A stretch of DNA of 64,000 nt, from the NCBI GenBank assembly GCA_034670405.1, contig JAXDDX010000055.1, forward strand, positions 2,124,501 through 2,188,500. Direction: 5' to 3'. Of this stretch, positions 32,711 to 46,160 are shown one piece after another. The notes under the pieces are model-generated. The model did no database searches, was not told where the DNA came from, and saw only the letters and a program-made list of their open reading frames with translations. Position 1 is the stretch's first letter; every line of letters begins with the position of its first letter. This DNA is from Hoplostethus atlanticus. Taxonomy: Eukaryota; Chordata; Actinopteri; Trachichthyiformes; Trachichthyidae. A program made the position numbers and the translations under genes.

Positions 32711-33132
32711 TGCAGAAATCTGTTGATATATTGGAGGTTTGTGGCGGGAAATAGAACCAAAAAAGAATAATGCTGCATTCACAACATATGGGAAGGATAG
32801 TAAATATAAGCTTCCTACCTTAAAATATCACATCATCAACTTCAGCTTTCCAGTGGTAAATAGGGCAATTGGGAACCCTGATTTCTCCGACGTCACCAAC
32901 AAGGAAATATCTGTAGTTTGGAGTGTAGGAAATAATGTATTAATTTCACATAAAACCAACAAAAAGAAAGACTTTGTGATTTTGTGGGCAAGACACAGCT
33001 ACTTACGTGAACCCAAACGCATCACAAAGCCCGGCGGTGTAACGCATCTTGACCCACAGAGACCAATAGCGTCAGAGGAAATGAGTCTGGGAACTGACTC
33101 TCCACTGATCTGTTTATTCAGCGGTGGAGAGA

Positions 33133-33148
33133 GGGGGGGGGGGGGGGG
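33133..33148. repeat. Poly-G tract of 16
   Basis: Sixteen G bases are followed after 30 bp by CA repeats. The 178-codon frame at 32739-33275 reads through both as poly-glycine and histidine-threonine repeats. Confidence 0.95.
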
Positions 33149-33640
33149 CGGTGACACACCCCTACACACCCACACACCCACACACACACACACAGAGCCA
33201 GGTTGGCAGCTTGTATCGAGTTTTGGTCCAGATATGGCCAGGGCGGCAGCAGCTGGTCTCTGTTTAAAGCCGTGACACAGACACAGTTCTCTGGGCGACC
33301 TTGGAGAGTCTCTGGGGATGTTCACTTATTTATCTAGCCACACTGAGATTGGCCTTTTCTGGCTGGCTGGCTGGCTGGCATGTGAGTAATCTGTCTCTCT
33401 GCTTGTTTGATATCCTGTGTGTGTGTGTGTGTGTTTGTGTCAACCTGCCTGTCCATCTATCGTATCAGTATGTATTCACTGGCTACAGGACCAATATGGG
33501 TTTTTGAGGACCGATACTGATATTTTTAGATGTAAGCTGTCCGATAGCTGATATTATTTTGTGCCGCTAAACAGCAAAGTCAGATCGGCTTTAAATTTGA
33601 CCGTTTTCATGCCAAAACAAATCCTCAATATTACAAGAAA

Positions 33641-33740
33641 CAGCATTTAGACCATCATGGGACACTAATGGGATACGATCCCCACATAGCGTTAACTATC
33701 ACCCTTGTAAGTCGCTTTGTAATGTAATGCAAAAGTATCT
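33641..33740 (+). mobile_element. Old SINE-like repeat
   Basis: It begins 'cagcatttagaccatcatgg' plus 'gacactaa', a word also found at 50440 and, slightly changed, at 49471. It then shows 'cccttgtaagtcgctttgta', the fish SINE tail signature. Two old repeats may be joined here. Confidence 0.5.
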
Positions 33741-34555
33741 GTCTCTGGACAGGAAACCTTTACAGCAGCGTGTCTATCTACCTGTCTCTCTTACCGCCTG
33801 CCTAGTAACCCTGTCTCTTGCGTATAGAAAGCTGCAGGCTGGTGTGATCGACTCCCCCGCCGTCGCAGGGAGTTGACTTGTCAGTGACGGATACAGCGAC
33901 TGTCCCTACATCGGTCCGCGAGACTGACAGCTCTGCGCCCCCCCGGGTGGGTTCAGCTCCCAGCGCCGTCTTTCACGAAGACGGAAAAGGTCACGGCGAT
34001 GAAACCTTTCTTTTTTTTTTTTTTTTTCTCTCGCTGGGGTGAAGTTTTCCCTCGATGGCGCCCCGGAGACGTTTAGAACACTTGTTGACGTCGACTAGAA
34101 ACACGGTTCTCGCGGTTACGTACATGTGTAACGTAAATATGTGTGATCCATCTAAGGTGAAGAGATAAATACGTGCACATTTTGTACATCAGCTGTAACT
34201 TCACGTATTTGTTTTCTTCATATTCCCATTTGTATAGACAGCATCTTCATATTTTCTCACTCATTTTATCCTGCATAGTATTTTATTTTTGGGTATATTT
34301 TCTGTATATTTCATAATCTTTCTCTGTCTCAGTCTCCTGCTGTCTATTTTGCACACCCTCATCATGCTGTAACTCCCTCCATAATACCCTCCATTTGCTA
34401 TATTCCTATATATAAATTCAATTTTTTCTTTGCTGTATCCCATTACGACTTGCTGCTAAAGTTTCATCATTTCTTATCTTATTTCCTGTGTGAGTACTGG
34501 AAGAGAGGGAGACATACTTCAAAAGCACTTCGACAATATGAATTCCCTGTAAATA
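33741..34555. other. Unique sequence, poly-T near 34010
   Basis: The AT-rich part at 34200-34450 could be an old LINE tail, but no diagnostic word is seen. Confidence 0.35.
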
Positions 34556-34559
34556 CCGT

Positions 34560-34965
34560 GATTACGAGGATTAACAGATTCTCTCCCTCTTTCTCTCTCG
34601 CTCAATGACTTGTTTGCTATTGTAATGCGGTTTGAGAGCGGGCCTAGGGTGCCGAATGGTATTACGGGTGACAGATTTACACGGATAATCTCCTCTAAGG
34701 GTTTTAACGACGTTCACGGGATAACGTATCTCTTCATCCCGATAGCATTAACGTCTGTAAATTGAGGAATTACAGAGTTAAAATCACGATTAATGGTGAT
34801 GATCAATAATCAGGAACGGCTAAGTGGTTGCTAAAAGCTTGAAATCATTCCTACAGCTGAGACTTGTCGAACGGCGGCGATTGTAAACCGCTAATCGTCT
34901 GTTAATACTCCCGCTTATATTTGACGTATTGAAATTTGATGCTCAACGGGTGAAGCGTAACTCAA
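34560..34965. promoter_or_regulatory. Strong candidate conserved non-coding block, 400 bp
   Basis: This is the longest unique stretch with dense developmental motifs: 'gctattgtaatgcggtttga', 'gggtgacagatttacacgga', 'cgatagcattaacgtctgta', 'aatcacgattaatggtgatg' and 'ccgctaatcgtctgttaata'. It also keeps several CpGs despite AT richness, which is unusual for old neutral DNA in a methylated genome. No coding frame or repeat explains it. Confidence 0.42.
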
Positions 34966-34974
34966 CCAAAGGTC

Positions 34975-35050
34975 AGGGGGGTCGCCAATGCTACAATGAA
35001 TACACTGCAAGGCACTTTGGATAAAAAAAACATCTACCAAACGTCATATT
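34975..35050 (+). mobile_element. SINE tail fragment
   Basis: The sequence 'caaggcactttggataaaaa' followed by 'catctaccaaacgtc' matches the tail of the fish tRNA-derived SINE. Only a trace of the head remains. Confidence 0.5.
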
Positions 35051-37845
35051 ACGTGTTACTGTCTAACTCACACGATTTTCCGACGTGTCCAATCCCACAT
35101 CATCCATAACTGCAGCATCAGTTAATGTTTCATCAGGTTAAAGTGCCTCAAGTGCAGGAGTCTTGAGTCATCTAACAACTCTGGACTCTTGCAGTCAGGT
35201 TCTGATCTGAGTTGTGAAAGCCTGTCTCACAGCATTTGGGGAATAGCTGCTCTCTCATAGATGACTTTAGACTAGATGGAAGCAGAGCTCGCAGTTTTTA
35301 TCAAGTGTTATGTGTTCAAGTGAAAAAGTGTGTTTTTGAGTCGACTCATCATTAGTGCAAAAAAAAAAAATCCCCAAAAAAATCAGTGGTTTACATCTCC
35401 CCTCACACCCAGTCTTGGAGTTTGGGGCCTAATTGTGATGCTGCTGTGATGCTGGGAGTAACCACTTTAAATGAAGTTTAGATAAACACAATAAATAACT
35501 GCTAGATAGTGTCAAATACAGCCAGACAAGCTTTTACTTTCTAAAATCCTCTCTCGCCACCCATCAGTTCACTGGCTGGACCTCAAGGTGATGCGCGAGG
35601 AAATGTTAAAAATGTGTCGAGCTGTGTGAGGCAGAAAAAATAAATTCCTTTTGCATGCAGCTGGTGTTTGTTCTCAGCTCGTCGAGAGCTGGAGATTTAG
35701 CTGAGAAAGAGATTGGGGTTCTCTCTCTCTCTTTCTCATTTCTTTTCTAGCTTTCTTTCTCCTCTCCTCTCTCTCTCTCTCTCTCGCTCATTGTCTCACT
35801 CATTTTCTCTCTTACTCCCTCATTCTCTCTCTCTCTGACTTGCATTCAGTAGTTTTTTTTTCAAAATTTGAATAACATATTGTAACATATTTGTCTCATA
35901 CTAGTTTTTATTACTTTTGTCATGCTGATTTTAAACTGTCCGAGTTTTGTCAAAGGTTTTCAAATAAAATTATTATTAAATAACATTTAAAATCAAATAA
36001 TTTCCCCATGATTTCTCTCTCCCTCCCCGTCTGTTACGCACAACACACACTGTTGCTCACCCCATGATGCCCACTAATAAAACTCACAGTACATATCATA
36101 AAGTGCGATGATGGCAGAAAACGGGTAGTCATACACGATTTAACCTCACACCACTTTGTGGCCCTCTGCCTATTTCTGTGTGTTTACGCGTCTAAACATT
36201 CCCATTTCTGGACCCTGGAGATGCTTTTCTGGCCAACAACGCCGTCCTAAAATGCTCAGGCTGCTATTACCATGACAACCCGGGAGACCGCGAGTTAAAA
36301 CCGAAGCCCGACCTGGTCCAAAACACCTCCCTCTTTTTCTAACCTGGCCAGTGAACCTTATTATCAACTCTGTGAAAGCTTGGCTGCAACAAGCCGGGAC
36401 TGTTTACAAGTAAATGTGTTGCCTGAATGTGTTAGGGAATGTGACGAATTTCCCTCGGGACAACAAATGGTTGCGTCTTGCATCTCGTCAAAAGGGACTA
36501 AGACCGCTAACGTGGAGTCCAAGAACTTCACTAGGGGGCATTTAACTGGATAACATCACCAATAATATTCACCACAACAGTGGCTGAATACGAGCAGTCA
36601 TTTCTAGATTCTCTCTCCTACATTACCTCTCCTTATTTCATACATCTCATCTATTCTGAAGAACGTTCTTTTGCTACACCACACCAATGCACTTCTGAGA
36701 ATGATTTCCTCTACAGCTGCGGCCATCCTGTATGCCACACTGCTTTGAATATCAAATGTTGAAAGTATGTGATATGTGGAGTCTACTGTCTTATTAGGCT
36801 TTGCAGTTGCATCACAAATCTCCTAGCAGCCACGTCTGACACCATTGTGGAGAACTGGCTGTGCACAAATAATTGCTAGATACATAACAACTGGGCAAGA
36901 AAAGTAAAGAAACCTGAAAAAGCTTGTTGTGGTGTGTCTGTAGATCCATTCAGTAATGTTAATAGTGAATAGTGTGATCAGGTAGATTTGTTTAAAAATG
37001 CTGTGACTCAGTAAACTGCCCTAGTCTATACTCCAGAACACTCTGGTTGGAGCTTGAGAAGAGTCAGCTCAGTTAACCTGAACGATTAGCTAGCTACCTA
37101 GCCAGTAGGCTAGTTTAGTTCATGTTAACATGTGACTTCTTTTCTTTTTAAATTATTACTATGTTTTCTTCTTCTTTTCTTAATTTATTTGCAGTATATA
37201 TTTATTTTTTATTCATTTACTTGTTAAATTGTATTTGTTTGTCTCTGTTTGCTTTGATTGTTTGTCTGTATCTCATTTAAAAAAAAACTAAAAACAAACA
37301 AACATGTGACTACTAGCCACTGCTAACGCTAGCTTCCACTAGATACGTTAGCTAGTGTGCTAATCAGATATGTTAACAACAAGAGAGTGATGGCTAGCTG
37401 GGTCTTTATCAAAATGCATTCTTGTGTGCTCTTATGACGCGTTGATATCTAATAGCTAAAGTATTATTCCGTAACAAAAGAACGCGAGGACAGAAGATGG
37501 ATAAAGATGTGTACTTCCCAACCGAGGACACAAGTCAGATAGTGACTTAGCCTACGAGAACGAATGGGAAACCTCAAGATTCATTGCGAGAACGGCGCAT
37601 CATGTCCAAACTGCACAGCCGCTATTAACCATGTCTATTCTGTGCTCAGATGCTTAACCTCGGCCACAGTGCCACATGCAATCCTTTAGTCTGAACAGAG
37701 CATGTTATGACCTTTACTACAGATCCTCCAAGAACTTCAGAGGCAAGGCAGGCATGCCGCAAGGCTTTGGCGGGAGATCAATACTAATCAGTTCATCAGT
37801 CTGTTAGCTAATAACAAGCTAAGAACCTGCAGCTCGGAAAAAATA
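35051..37845. other. Unique sequence, CT-rich patches, no gene
   Basis: CT-rich patches lie near 35720-35850. AT-rich sequence follows to 36010. Words such as 'gctagctacctagccagtag' at about 37090 and 'gctaacgctagcttccacta' near 37323 are rich in GCTAGC but not tandem. No open frame is convincing. Confidence 0.4.
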
Positions 37846-37849
37846 TGGC

Positions 37850-38110
37850 TTCCAGACCTCTTTAATTTGTCATAATAGGAGGGCAGAGGAAGCCAACCCG
37901 ATTATCTGGCTCTCGGCCTGTGATTCCTCATCTGTGGCGAATGCCAAAGGAAGCCAGGCAGGGTTATTTAAAGGAGAAGTCTGTTGCCTTTTTCTGTTTC
38001 ATGCCGTGGACCACGGCTAATCAGATTTTTTCGCCAGTCAAGCTTGGAGATGTGTGTGTGGCCCCGAACACCTTGTGAATAAACAAAACAACACCTTGAA
38101 CAACACATTT
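37850..38110. promoter_or_regulatory. Candidate conserved non-coding block
   Basis: The sequence includes 'tctttaatttgtcataatag', 'gcctgtgattcctcatctgt', 'cagggttatttaaaggagaa' and 'cacggctaatcagatttttt'. It is unique and free of coding frames. Confidence 0.35.
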
Positions 38111-39917
38111 TCCACAGAGCTCTAGGTAGTGCTGAATTTAGGTGTAAATCTAATCACCATGTCCATCGGAATTACGGAACTGGGCCGCTGTCGAGGTCTG
38201 CTTTTCAATAAAAAAACTGGATCGCGCAGGAAAATAATCATATTGAAACATGTTAAGATTACAAGCTGTGATAGGAGTGTAAAAATACTACCGACGCCTT
38301 GTCAGCCACAGCAGATGAATTCTGAGGGCGAAGGCAATCCTTTATATCGGAGGTTCAGGTCCGTAGCCCTTGACTGGATCCAGGCCCTCGCGGTCCTAGA
38401 TGAATTACTGGGGGGGTTGAGGTTGTATGGGATTGCGCTGGGTTTCTTAGCCTGTCACTTCACCTCTTCCGGAGCTCCCTGAACCTCCGCTGCTGCTGGA
38501 GAACAGAGGGGCCCATTAATCAAACCCAAAGGTCAGGAGCTAAACCCAATTTACCCGCATGCTCTCCTTGTCGCTCACAAGAGTAATGAATATGTTGGTG
38601 GCGAGCAGGACGAGCCCAGCTGAGAAAATGTTCAACGGGATTTAGTCCTTCTGAAAAATGTGACGCGGTCGGTCTGCGGCGGCCTCTCACCCAAGAGGGG
38701 GACGGAAGAGACATGGGTGGAATGTTACAGTTAGCTTTCCAGACACTTTTGGCTTTGTATTCCACGCCAAGTATACCGGAGATGAAGGTGCATATATAGT
38801 AAATACGATTTGGTTTGAAGTTACAGAAACATAATACTGCTGTGTGAAGTCTAGGGGCTTAAATATTAATCACATTGATAGAACGCAACAAGCCGTCACT
38901 TTGCTGTTACATGATATCAAGACAAGGATAGATGATGTGTAAATCAAAAACAGCTTAGTCAGGCGCTACACCTCCCTCCACCGCTGCAACCATACCGGAG
39001 AGATGCTGCCGGCGCATGCAAGCTGTAGCATGTTGTTGTACCACGCATGCCGGTATGTACTGTGAAAGGTTGTCAGTGCGTCTCTGCATCAATGTCACCA
39101 ACTCCTGTCCATTTATTGAGCTTGGCAATTCTGATTCTGCCCTCGATGTAAATATAATACAGTTTTTTTTTTTTTGGTGATTCATAACTGAAGCATTTAA
39201 ATGGCGCGGCAGATCTCCCGCAGTATCCGCTCGCCTGTCCTTCAGCCGTCTTGCCTGCCATGTGTGCGTGCAGAGAGCGTCCTGTCGCCACCGCCCAGCT
39301 TCCTCCCAGCACCGCGAATCCAATGACTTCCCCCTCATCCATAATTGAGAGGCTGCACTAGGTGCCTGGAGAGCTGAAATGAATTAGCTGGGGGTATTAA
39401 TAGCCGTCTAAAAATACAGCCGCAAGTCTATTTCCGGGGGCCCCTCAGAGGCAAGGTGTTCCTGCTATTAGTGGTGCCTGAAGTTTCTGGAAAGTGCAAT
39501 GCTCAAGGAGACGCCATTTGAAGTGTCACATACGAATAACCAAAGCCCGATGACACGTCCACTACATGCTTACTTTCACAGGGACGGAGAGAAACGGCAA
39601 CAATGGAGAGAATTTAGAGAATAAAAGTCCCGATATAATGTCAATGTCATGGATATTGAATCAAATCGATCGTAATTATCTCTTAGAGACATATAAACTG
39701 TTTTTGTCATTCCTCCATTCGATTCCATCCCACACTAGACCACCCTTAATTAAATCAACTCTCCTTCCTCCATTCATAATTCTGCAATCTCCTGCACCAT
39801 CAAACGCCCCCCACTCAGTGTAATAGAAACAAAGGGAGATCATCACGATAACGCGGGTGACTTGCAGTCTAACGAGGCAGAGACATTTCAGCTCTAATGA
39901 TCTAAATGAACTCGTCA

Positions 39918-39950
<33 letters not shown>

Positions 39951-40260
39951 CCCTCCGCGTGCCTCTGCTGACCTGCTGTAATTACACCTTTCATTAGCCA
40001 TTAGCAGGGATAGCCTCCTAGCGCTGGCCGATTGATCGGGCATACACACGGGAGTGCTGTTAAAAAAGACACTGCAGAGGAAAGACAGAGGGAGGGCAGG
40101 GCCATTATCCACCCGCGGTTGGTGAGGGCGGGCACTTACCACGGGGGAAAGGGAATCATGGGAAAGACAACAGGGTACTTGAACGTGCCTTGAACGCCAT
40201 AACTCTGTATGGATATTATCTATTATGATGGGTTTTAAGGGCATTAAAAAGTTACAATTT
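38111..40260. other. Unique sequence, CT microsatellite at 39918
   Basis: Blocks at 39180-39430 ('gaagcatttaaatggcgcgg', 'cgtctaaaaatacagccgca' with an MEF2-like core) have regulatory texture. The frames at 38129-38482 (plus) and 38955-39342 (minus) have no recognised domain. Confidence 0.38.
39918..39951. repeat. CT microsatellite
   Basis: CT run with one TTTC interruption. Confidence 0.95.
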
Positions 40261-43200
40261 GTTCATATTCGTCTAACCTTTATTTATCGAGGCAAAGGTT
40301 TTGCAACACTTTATAAAGCACAGATATTATAAGTGATGATACTATCGACGTTTTGACCTTATTTGAAGCACTTTGTTCATCTTACAATAAGGAATTAAGC
40401 CTAAAAAAAAGTAACTAAATCGAAGCATTCATATTTTGCGGCACGCTTCATCATGACTAAACACATGTTGGATCCCTTGATGTTAAACTGGGGTGCTTTG
40501 GAAACCCTCGAAAGCTCTCTCAGTCGAACAAAAGTGACTGTAATAATATCTGACCGTTATTGTGAAAGGAAACGCTGCTTCCAACAGGTCTGGCCGACAC
40601 AGACGCCGCTGTCAAAACTGCCTGAGGAGCTTGATCTCTGTCCTGCTGAGAAACAAAGCATCGTATTTATCCTATATGCCCACCATAAACCTTCAGACAC
40701 TGGAAACGCACGACTTTCATGGGGAATTTTCTGACCTCAATAGTGGGTCGCCTGCCAAAAGAAGGTTGGGAACCAGTGGAATGACATGTTGGAGGAACCT
40801 CACACCGCTCCCATGAGCAGCGTTTCACCACTTTCTTTCCGTTCTCAACTGAAGTTTGAGAGATTTTATGAGGTTGAAATGTGATTTCATAAAGCTGCAT
40901 ACAAAGCCCCTCACTTAATTCCCTGGCAACCGCAAAACCTTTACAGTGCAGCTAGCGTGACATTATAAGGCGTTGTAAGCAGCGCGCCAAGGAAAGCAAA
41001 AAAATACGTGCCGTATTATGAGCTGTCATATCACGTCACCTTGGGAGTCATAATAACCGCAATGTGTCATGTCACGTGTCACGGATGACTTACGAGTATT
41101 GTACTGCACGGTGAGGTGTATCTATAACCATGTTCATGGAGCATTACGACCAGTGATATAGGGGTGAATAAAATAAAAAGGAGCTCTACTAATAGAGCTA
41201 CTAAAAGATCAAAAATAGTCTTTTTCATGTTTATTTCACGTACTTCGTGTGTATCATCCAATCAAGTTAAATCACAGTCGTGCGCCGACTTGTGTAATTA
41301 TGGTAAAGACGCAGCTTGGCCCAAAGACGGCGGAGCGACGCCGTCTAAATGAAAAATACCGTACCGCACACCGGTAGACGAGCAACAAAATTTAAAGTGC
41401 AGCTCACTTGACCGCAGTAATCACCCGCATCAAACTATAACCACAATACCATTTGTCCTTGGGTGCCCATGTAGCATCATAAGGCAAACATCCACAAATA
41501 TTAATTAACACTTTATTTTCCATAACATTGCTAGTCAATAATAGGTAAGCAGGTGCAATACAACTCATATACGCGGTCATGTGTGTGATGCAGTGGAACC
41601 ACTTTTATTCCGACAAAATACAGCAAACAAGGTGTTTCTCCAACACTCCAAGTCCTATTCATGTAGCTGTAGCTCTCCGACCATTGACACCCTGACACCC
41701 ACAAAAAAACAGATTTGGCCTCGAGCCTTCTGGCTACTATCGATACCCACACAATTAAAGCTTATGTACTCTTATGAAACCCTTTGAAAACCCACTAGAT
41801 ACACTCAAAAATACTGTTTTGCTGAAGAATTGACATTTCAGAGATACAAAGGTTTTCACCGACAGGCGACGATGCGTAGTGTAGTACAGGTTTGTTTCCC
41901 TAAGAGAACCTTTATTCACATAACCTCCATTTGTTTGATACTATTTACTGCGATGTCTAGTACAAATTCATGTCATGAAGATATATGTCAGCAATTGTTC
42001 TTTATTAATGCATTCTAAGGTGTTGGGCAAATCTACGTATTGCATTATAGAAGAAAGCCTAGAAAGTGTTATTCTGGGAATGCACTATACTATATTCTAT
42101 TTTTACAAACCAGTCAGAAAAAAGAAACTATGGGTCTATTGTGTTGTAGAAATCTGACCAGTAACAGTGCCCCCTTCAGCCATCTGCACAGCGCTTTGCT
42201 CTCACGTCCGTCTACAGCACTACCGGCGTGCAAACATTCCAAAGGAAAATCAGAAATAGCTGTGTTGAGGTGAGGAGGGGGGGGATCAGATCCTCTCCCC
42301 GAGCTGAGCAATTCTTTATCCTGCCAAAATTCATCCGCCATGCCTTCCTTCTCCCTTAACTAAATCCGTCAGCTGCCTTACAATGTACTGACAGGCCCCC
42401 TCATTCAGCATCATTCGATTATCAATTCTCATTCTGTGAGCCGCGGCTAAGCTCGTTTCAGATTTAGCAGCCCGACTTCAAGAGGGCGCAGATCACCTTG
42501 TCACTTGTCAGAGCTCGGCGGGAGAGGAGGACAGAAAGCCGTCGGTGGCTTTCGGGACAGTTTTGCCCACGAAAAAAACGGCAGAGGAACGACTTCATGT
42601 TCGTGCGGAGGAATTATCACGGAGGTGAAGGAACCAAATAACTTCTGTGTGTTTTCCCAGCCGCGTGGCGTTGCGGGTGTGGGTGTTTGATGGGCCATCG
42701 GCCATGGCAGATCTTGTTTGCGAAACGTCTTTGCGTCAAAGCTTCAGATCGTACAATCAACCGCTTTCTATGTGTTCCCGCTCTCTGGTTTTCCTTTGAC
42801 AGCGACAAATATGATCATATTGGGGGAAAGTGTAGCGTCTATTTCTGTAGGTAAACAGACCTCAGTACAGTCATTCTTTGCCACTAGGAAAATCTCACTT
42901 GCGGGATTACCTTCGTCACTGATTCTTACCGGGGCATAGATATACAGTAATATCACCATGATGAGGCACTTAAGGCTCTTCTGACTGACTTAAAAGCACA
43001 CAGAGCCCTGTCTGCTCTCCATTCAGTCATGACGCAATTGAGGAGATGTGAGTTAATTTCTGTGGCAGTGGGAGAGTGGGATTGAAGAGCTCCTCTCATC
43101 CCCCATCACTCATCTACGTCCCCCTCCTCTCTCTCTCTCTCTCTCTTTCTCCCTTTGTCTCTGACAGACAGCTCCTCTATTCTATTACCCCCCCCAGCTG

Positions 43201-43920
43201 TACTTTTTTATGTCGGTTGACAGGAAAAAGAGCTGCTCACGAATCGAACAGTTGACGCCGCTGTCAACCGCGATGAACCTGGAGACCACGAGACAATAAA
43301 ACTGTGATGGTTTAATTGGAACATTTATATGAATCTAAGTCGGCTTGTTTTCTGCCCCTGTTTATTAGCGCCAAGCATCCCAGTGAGAGAGGGAGCTATT
43401 ACGCAATATCTGCCTGGCTTTGTGTACACCCCTCCCCCCCCCCCTTTATGTAAAAAAAAAAAAAAGTGTCCCGCTTTATTTATTCATCTCTTTATGCAAC
43501 CGTGTTTTCATTGGTGCTGGAGGCAGACAACAGGATATTGATTGCGTGCTTTCTTCCAGGGGGTTCGTGGGCAAGGGGGATCCATCACCGCGCCGCAGCC
43601 CACCCACACGAAGGCCTCCCCTGGGCAAAGCCTGGCTCTCCGGGGGTGGGCGCCCCCTCCGGGTGAACAAAAGCCCCTCACTGGACCCTTTCAGACAGGG
43701 AAACTCCAGACAAAAAAACCCAATCCTTAATCCAACAGCTTAATCCTAACCCCAATACGGCTAAAAGCAACATCCACCGTAGAATGCGTTCCAACCAGGA
43801 AGCAGAAAAATTGCCGCTTTCTTTGAAAGCCGCTGTGTTGTGATTTGCGTGGAGGGGGGGTTTGTCAGGTTAGGGAGAAGTGGCAAGTAGGGAGGGGGGG
43901 CGAAGCCAGGGGAAAAACAT
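40261..43920. other. Unique sequence, little recognised
   Basis: A short old repeat word 'acctttatttatcgaggcaa' at 40277 resembles the 51250 repeat. A CT run lies at about 43129-43148. The part 42370-42480 ('cattcgattatcaattctca') has enhancer-like texture. Frames at 43420-43743 cross C and A tracts and are not credible. Confidence 0.38.
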
Positions 43921-43924
43921 GTCA

Positions 43925-44060
43925 ACTTCTAATCCATTTCTTCCATTGATATATGTATGACGGGCTTTAACAGAGATTTGAATAATTCAAAGCGCTTGGA
44001 CTGCCAAAGCTCCATAATCAGCTTGTGAGCTCAAAGAGGCAGTGCAATAGAGTGTACGGT
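43925..44060. promoter_or_regulatory. Candidate conserved non-coding block
   Basis: The sequence has 'cgggctttaacagagatttg' and 'aataattcaaagcgcttgga' then 'ctccataatcagcttgtgag'. It is unique and non-coding. Confidence 0.32.
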
Positions 44061-44795
44061 ACCATACAGGGAGACTGATGGCTCGGCCCACATGCATAAT
44101 TAAGCGGAGATGGGAGGGGGGGAGGGGCTTTGGGAAAGAGAGCCCCGTTTGATGACAGATCTGAGGTCAGCCGGCTGCTTGTGCAAAGCACCTCTTCCCC
44201 CGTATTGGAAGAGCCTGCACACATGAGCAGTTGCATAATGATCTGACAAGTGTGGATGTGAAAGCCAGGTTTACGCCTCCATATGGTTCACATTAGTGCA
44301 ACCCTAATAGATCACCACAGATGGAGCTGTCACCAGGACAAGGCTTACTGTACTCTACCGTACTGCTCTGCTATATTCTGCCCAGACCAAACTTTGACAT
44401 TTGCTCAAGTGGTGTGGTGGCTTAATGTCTCACTTAATTGTTCAGGTTTGGGTCAGGTTTGAGTTCAATCCGTCCGGTTCATTCATCCGTCCATGTGTCC
44501 CGGACAATACCCCAGACACCGCTGATTCCGATTTCGACGAATGGTTTGGGGAAATGATGCGTCTTATCCACTGTGTTGCTGCGTTTCGAAAATGACACAA
44601 ATTGGCTCAAGGGGGAGGGTACAAATTAGAGGTCAAAACAAGGTGACATACTGTTTGGCCCAGAGGGAGGACTGCATAATTCATGGGGGAACGAGATGTT
44701 TACTGTTACCTCGTTTGAGTTGAGGTCAGACAGGGTTCACATTTTCAGACCTGAGACAAAATCTTGTCCCAGTACATCTAGTCCTGAGACTAGAA
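44061..44795. other. Unique sequence, possible decayed SINE head
   Basis: The word 'caggtttgagttcaatccgt' at about 44453-44472 resembles a tRNA B box, but no A box or tail is secure, so a SINE is not called. Confidence 0.35.
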
Positions 44796-44843
44796 AGTCA
44801 GTCAGTAAGCCAGTCAGCCAGTCAGTCAGTCAGTCAGTCAGTC
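44796..44843. repeat. GTCA microsatellite
   Basis: Tandem GTCA/AGTC tetramers with two GCCA interruptions. Confidence 0.95.
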
Positions 44844-45840
44844 GGTGTGTATAACCTTACCCAGTGTCCTCCCATTGGCATGTCCCTGTCCTCCTCTCAT
44901 GGTGCAGGGACCCAGATGGCATGAGGCAGGGCGAAGGCCTGCCTGTCTGCCAGACTGACAGCAGCTCAGTGCCAGGGGCTCATTATCAAGCAGCAACCAC
45001 AGCAACAGCGACAACAGCAGCCATGCAGCCTCCAGACTGCTGCATACAGATGACCACACACAACAGAACCCATCTGTTTCCATTCTATGCCATCAATAAA
45101 TGGAGAAATTATCATTTTTCTGTTGCACGGTGAGTGTGCTGTGAGCGATATTATTGACAGAATTCCAAATGAACATCAATGGACATGAATTCAACGGAAT
45201 TGTTGACATCTTGTAATAAAAATCAAATAGTTGTCATCAGTGCAATAAAAGCACGGGGATCTGCCCTGGTGACATTGGTGCAGAGACATACTAACAAAAT
45301 AGTTTTTAGAAATAAAGTTTTACAGCCCACAATTACCTATCACTCTCTATGTACACATCCTACATTCTATATAACATGGACATAAACATCTTGCGATAAA
45401 AATTTGATTATTATTTTGAATTACTGAGCATGCACGGGGGACAAGCAGCTAAATTTGCTCTTTGCAATGCTGACTATGATTGTACTGCAGTTACATAAGC
45501 TTTGCAGATTGCTTTCTAGTTGTGGAATGCTAGGCAGTCATAACAGGCACTCAGTTGCATCACTCTTACTTGGCACCGCAGCCCAATAGCAGTTTAATTG
45601 TGTGGCAAATTATAGTGGGGAGAATAATCTATGAGGCTTGGCATTTAGCTACAACACCTGCAACCCCTCTATAAAGATTTTTGAGCGAGCATCTATTGGA
45701 TGGTGTGTTTGCGTCATCTTGTCTCATCTTACTTTGCCAAAATCACTTGCAAAGTCAACACAGAAGGCTTTAAGACATTGGAGACGGTTCAGAATCATGT
45801 CAATCATACATTATGTTTTTTTGACCCACTTTTCTTTTAC
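44844..45840. other. Unique sequence
   Basis: No gene or repeat is recognised. Confidence 0.4.
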
Positions 45841-45842
45841 TT

Positions 45843-45995
45843 TTCAGGGCCACAGGGGGTTGGAGCCTATCTCAGTATACAATGAGTCCAGTTGCTAGTG
45901 CATCACAGGGCCAACACAGATAGACTATCACTTACTCACATTCATACCTATGGGCAATTTAGCCTCCAATCGACCTGACTTGCCACAATGCCACC
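45843..45995. mobile_element. Dispersed fish repeat fragment, family unsure
   Basis: The words 'gggggttggagcctatctca', 'agtgcatcacagggccaaca' and 'ctcacattcatacctatggg' followed by 'caatttagcctccaatcgac' are the order found in a very common teleost interspersed repeat. I recognise the consensus but cannot securely assign its class. Confidence 0.6.
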
Positions 45996-46013
45996 ATCAC
46001 GTAATCTAAGTCA

Positions 46014-46160
46014 TCTAGCCATGCTAATACATCTAAGTTAGCTAGTTAGCCTCCTAGCTAGTTAGCCTAGTTAACCTATTTCAAACTAGCCTGAATTCCT
46101 GTCCATAGTTAGCTAGGTAAGCTAGTTAGCTAGCCTTTTGACCTGCCAAGATAATGAATG
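46014..46160. repeat. Diverged copy of minisatellite D unit
   Basis: The sequence 'gttagctagttagcctccta', 'ttcaaactagcctgaattcc' and 'ggtaagctagttagctagcc' followed by 'gacctgccaagataatgaat' parallels 59700-59970, where the same words occur in the same order in 65-bp units and then 'gaccctacaagatcatgaat'. It is a second, shorter and more decayed locus of that family. Confidence 0.7.

Noticed and set aside
32739-33275. 178-codon plus-strand open frame
   Set aside because: The end is poly-glycine and histidine-threonine from a G tract and CA repeats. The first part shows no domain, and its DNA ('aagcttcctaccttaaaata') looks like an old dispersed repeat.
34255-34450. LINE tail
   Set aside because: AT-rich texture only; no terminal tandem unit or known 3' word.
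44400-44480. SINE head
   Set aside because: Only a B-box-like word is present; no tail or A box can be secured.
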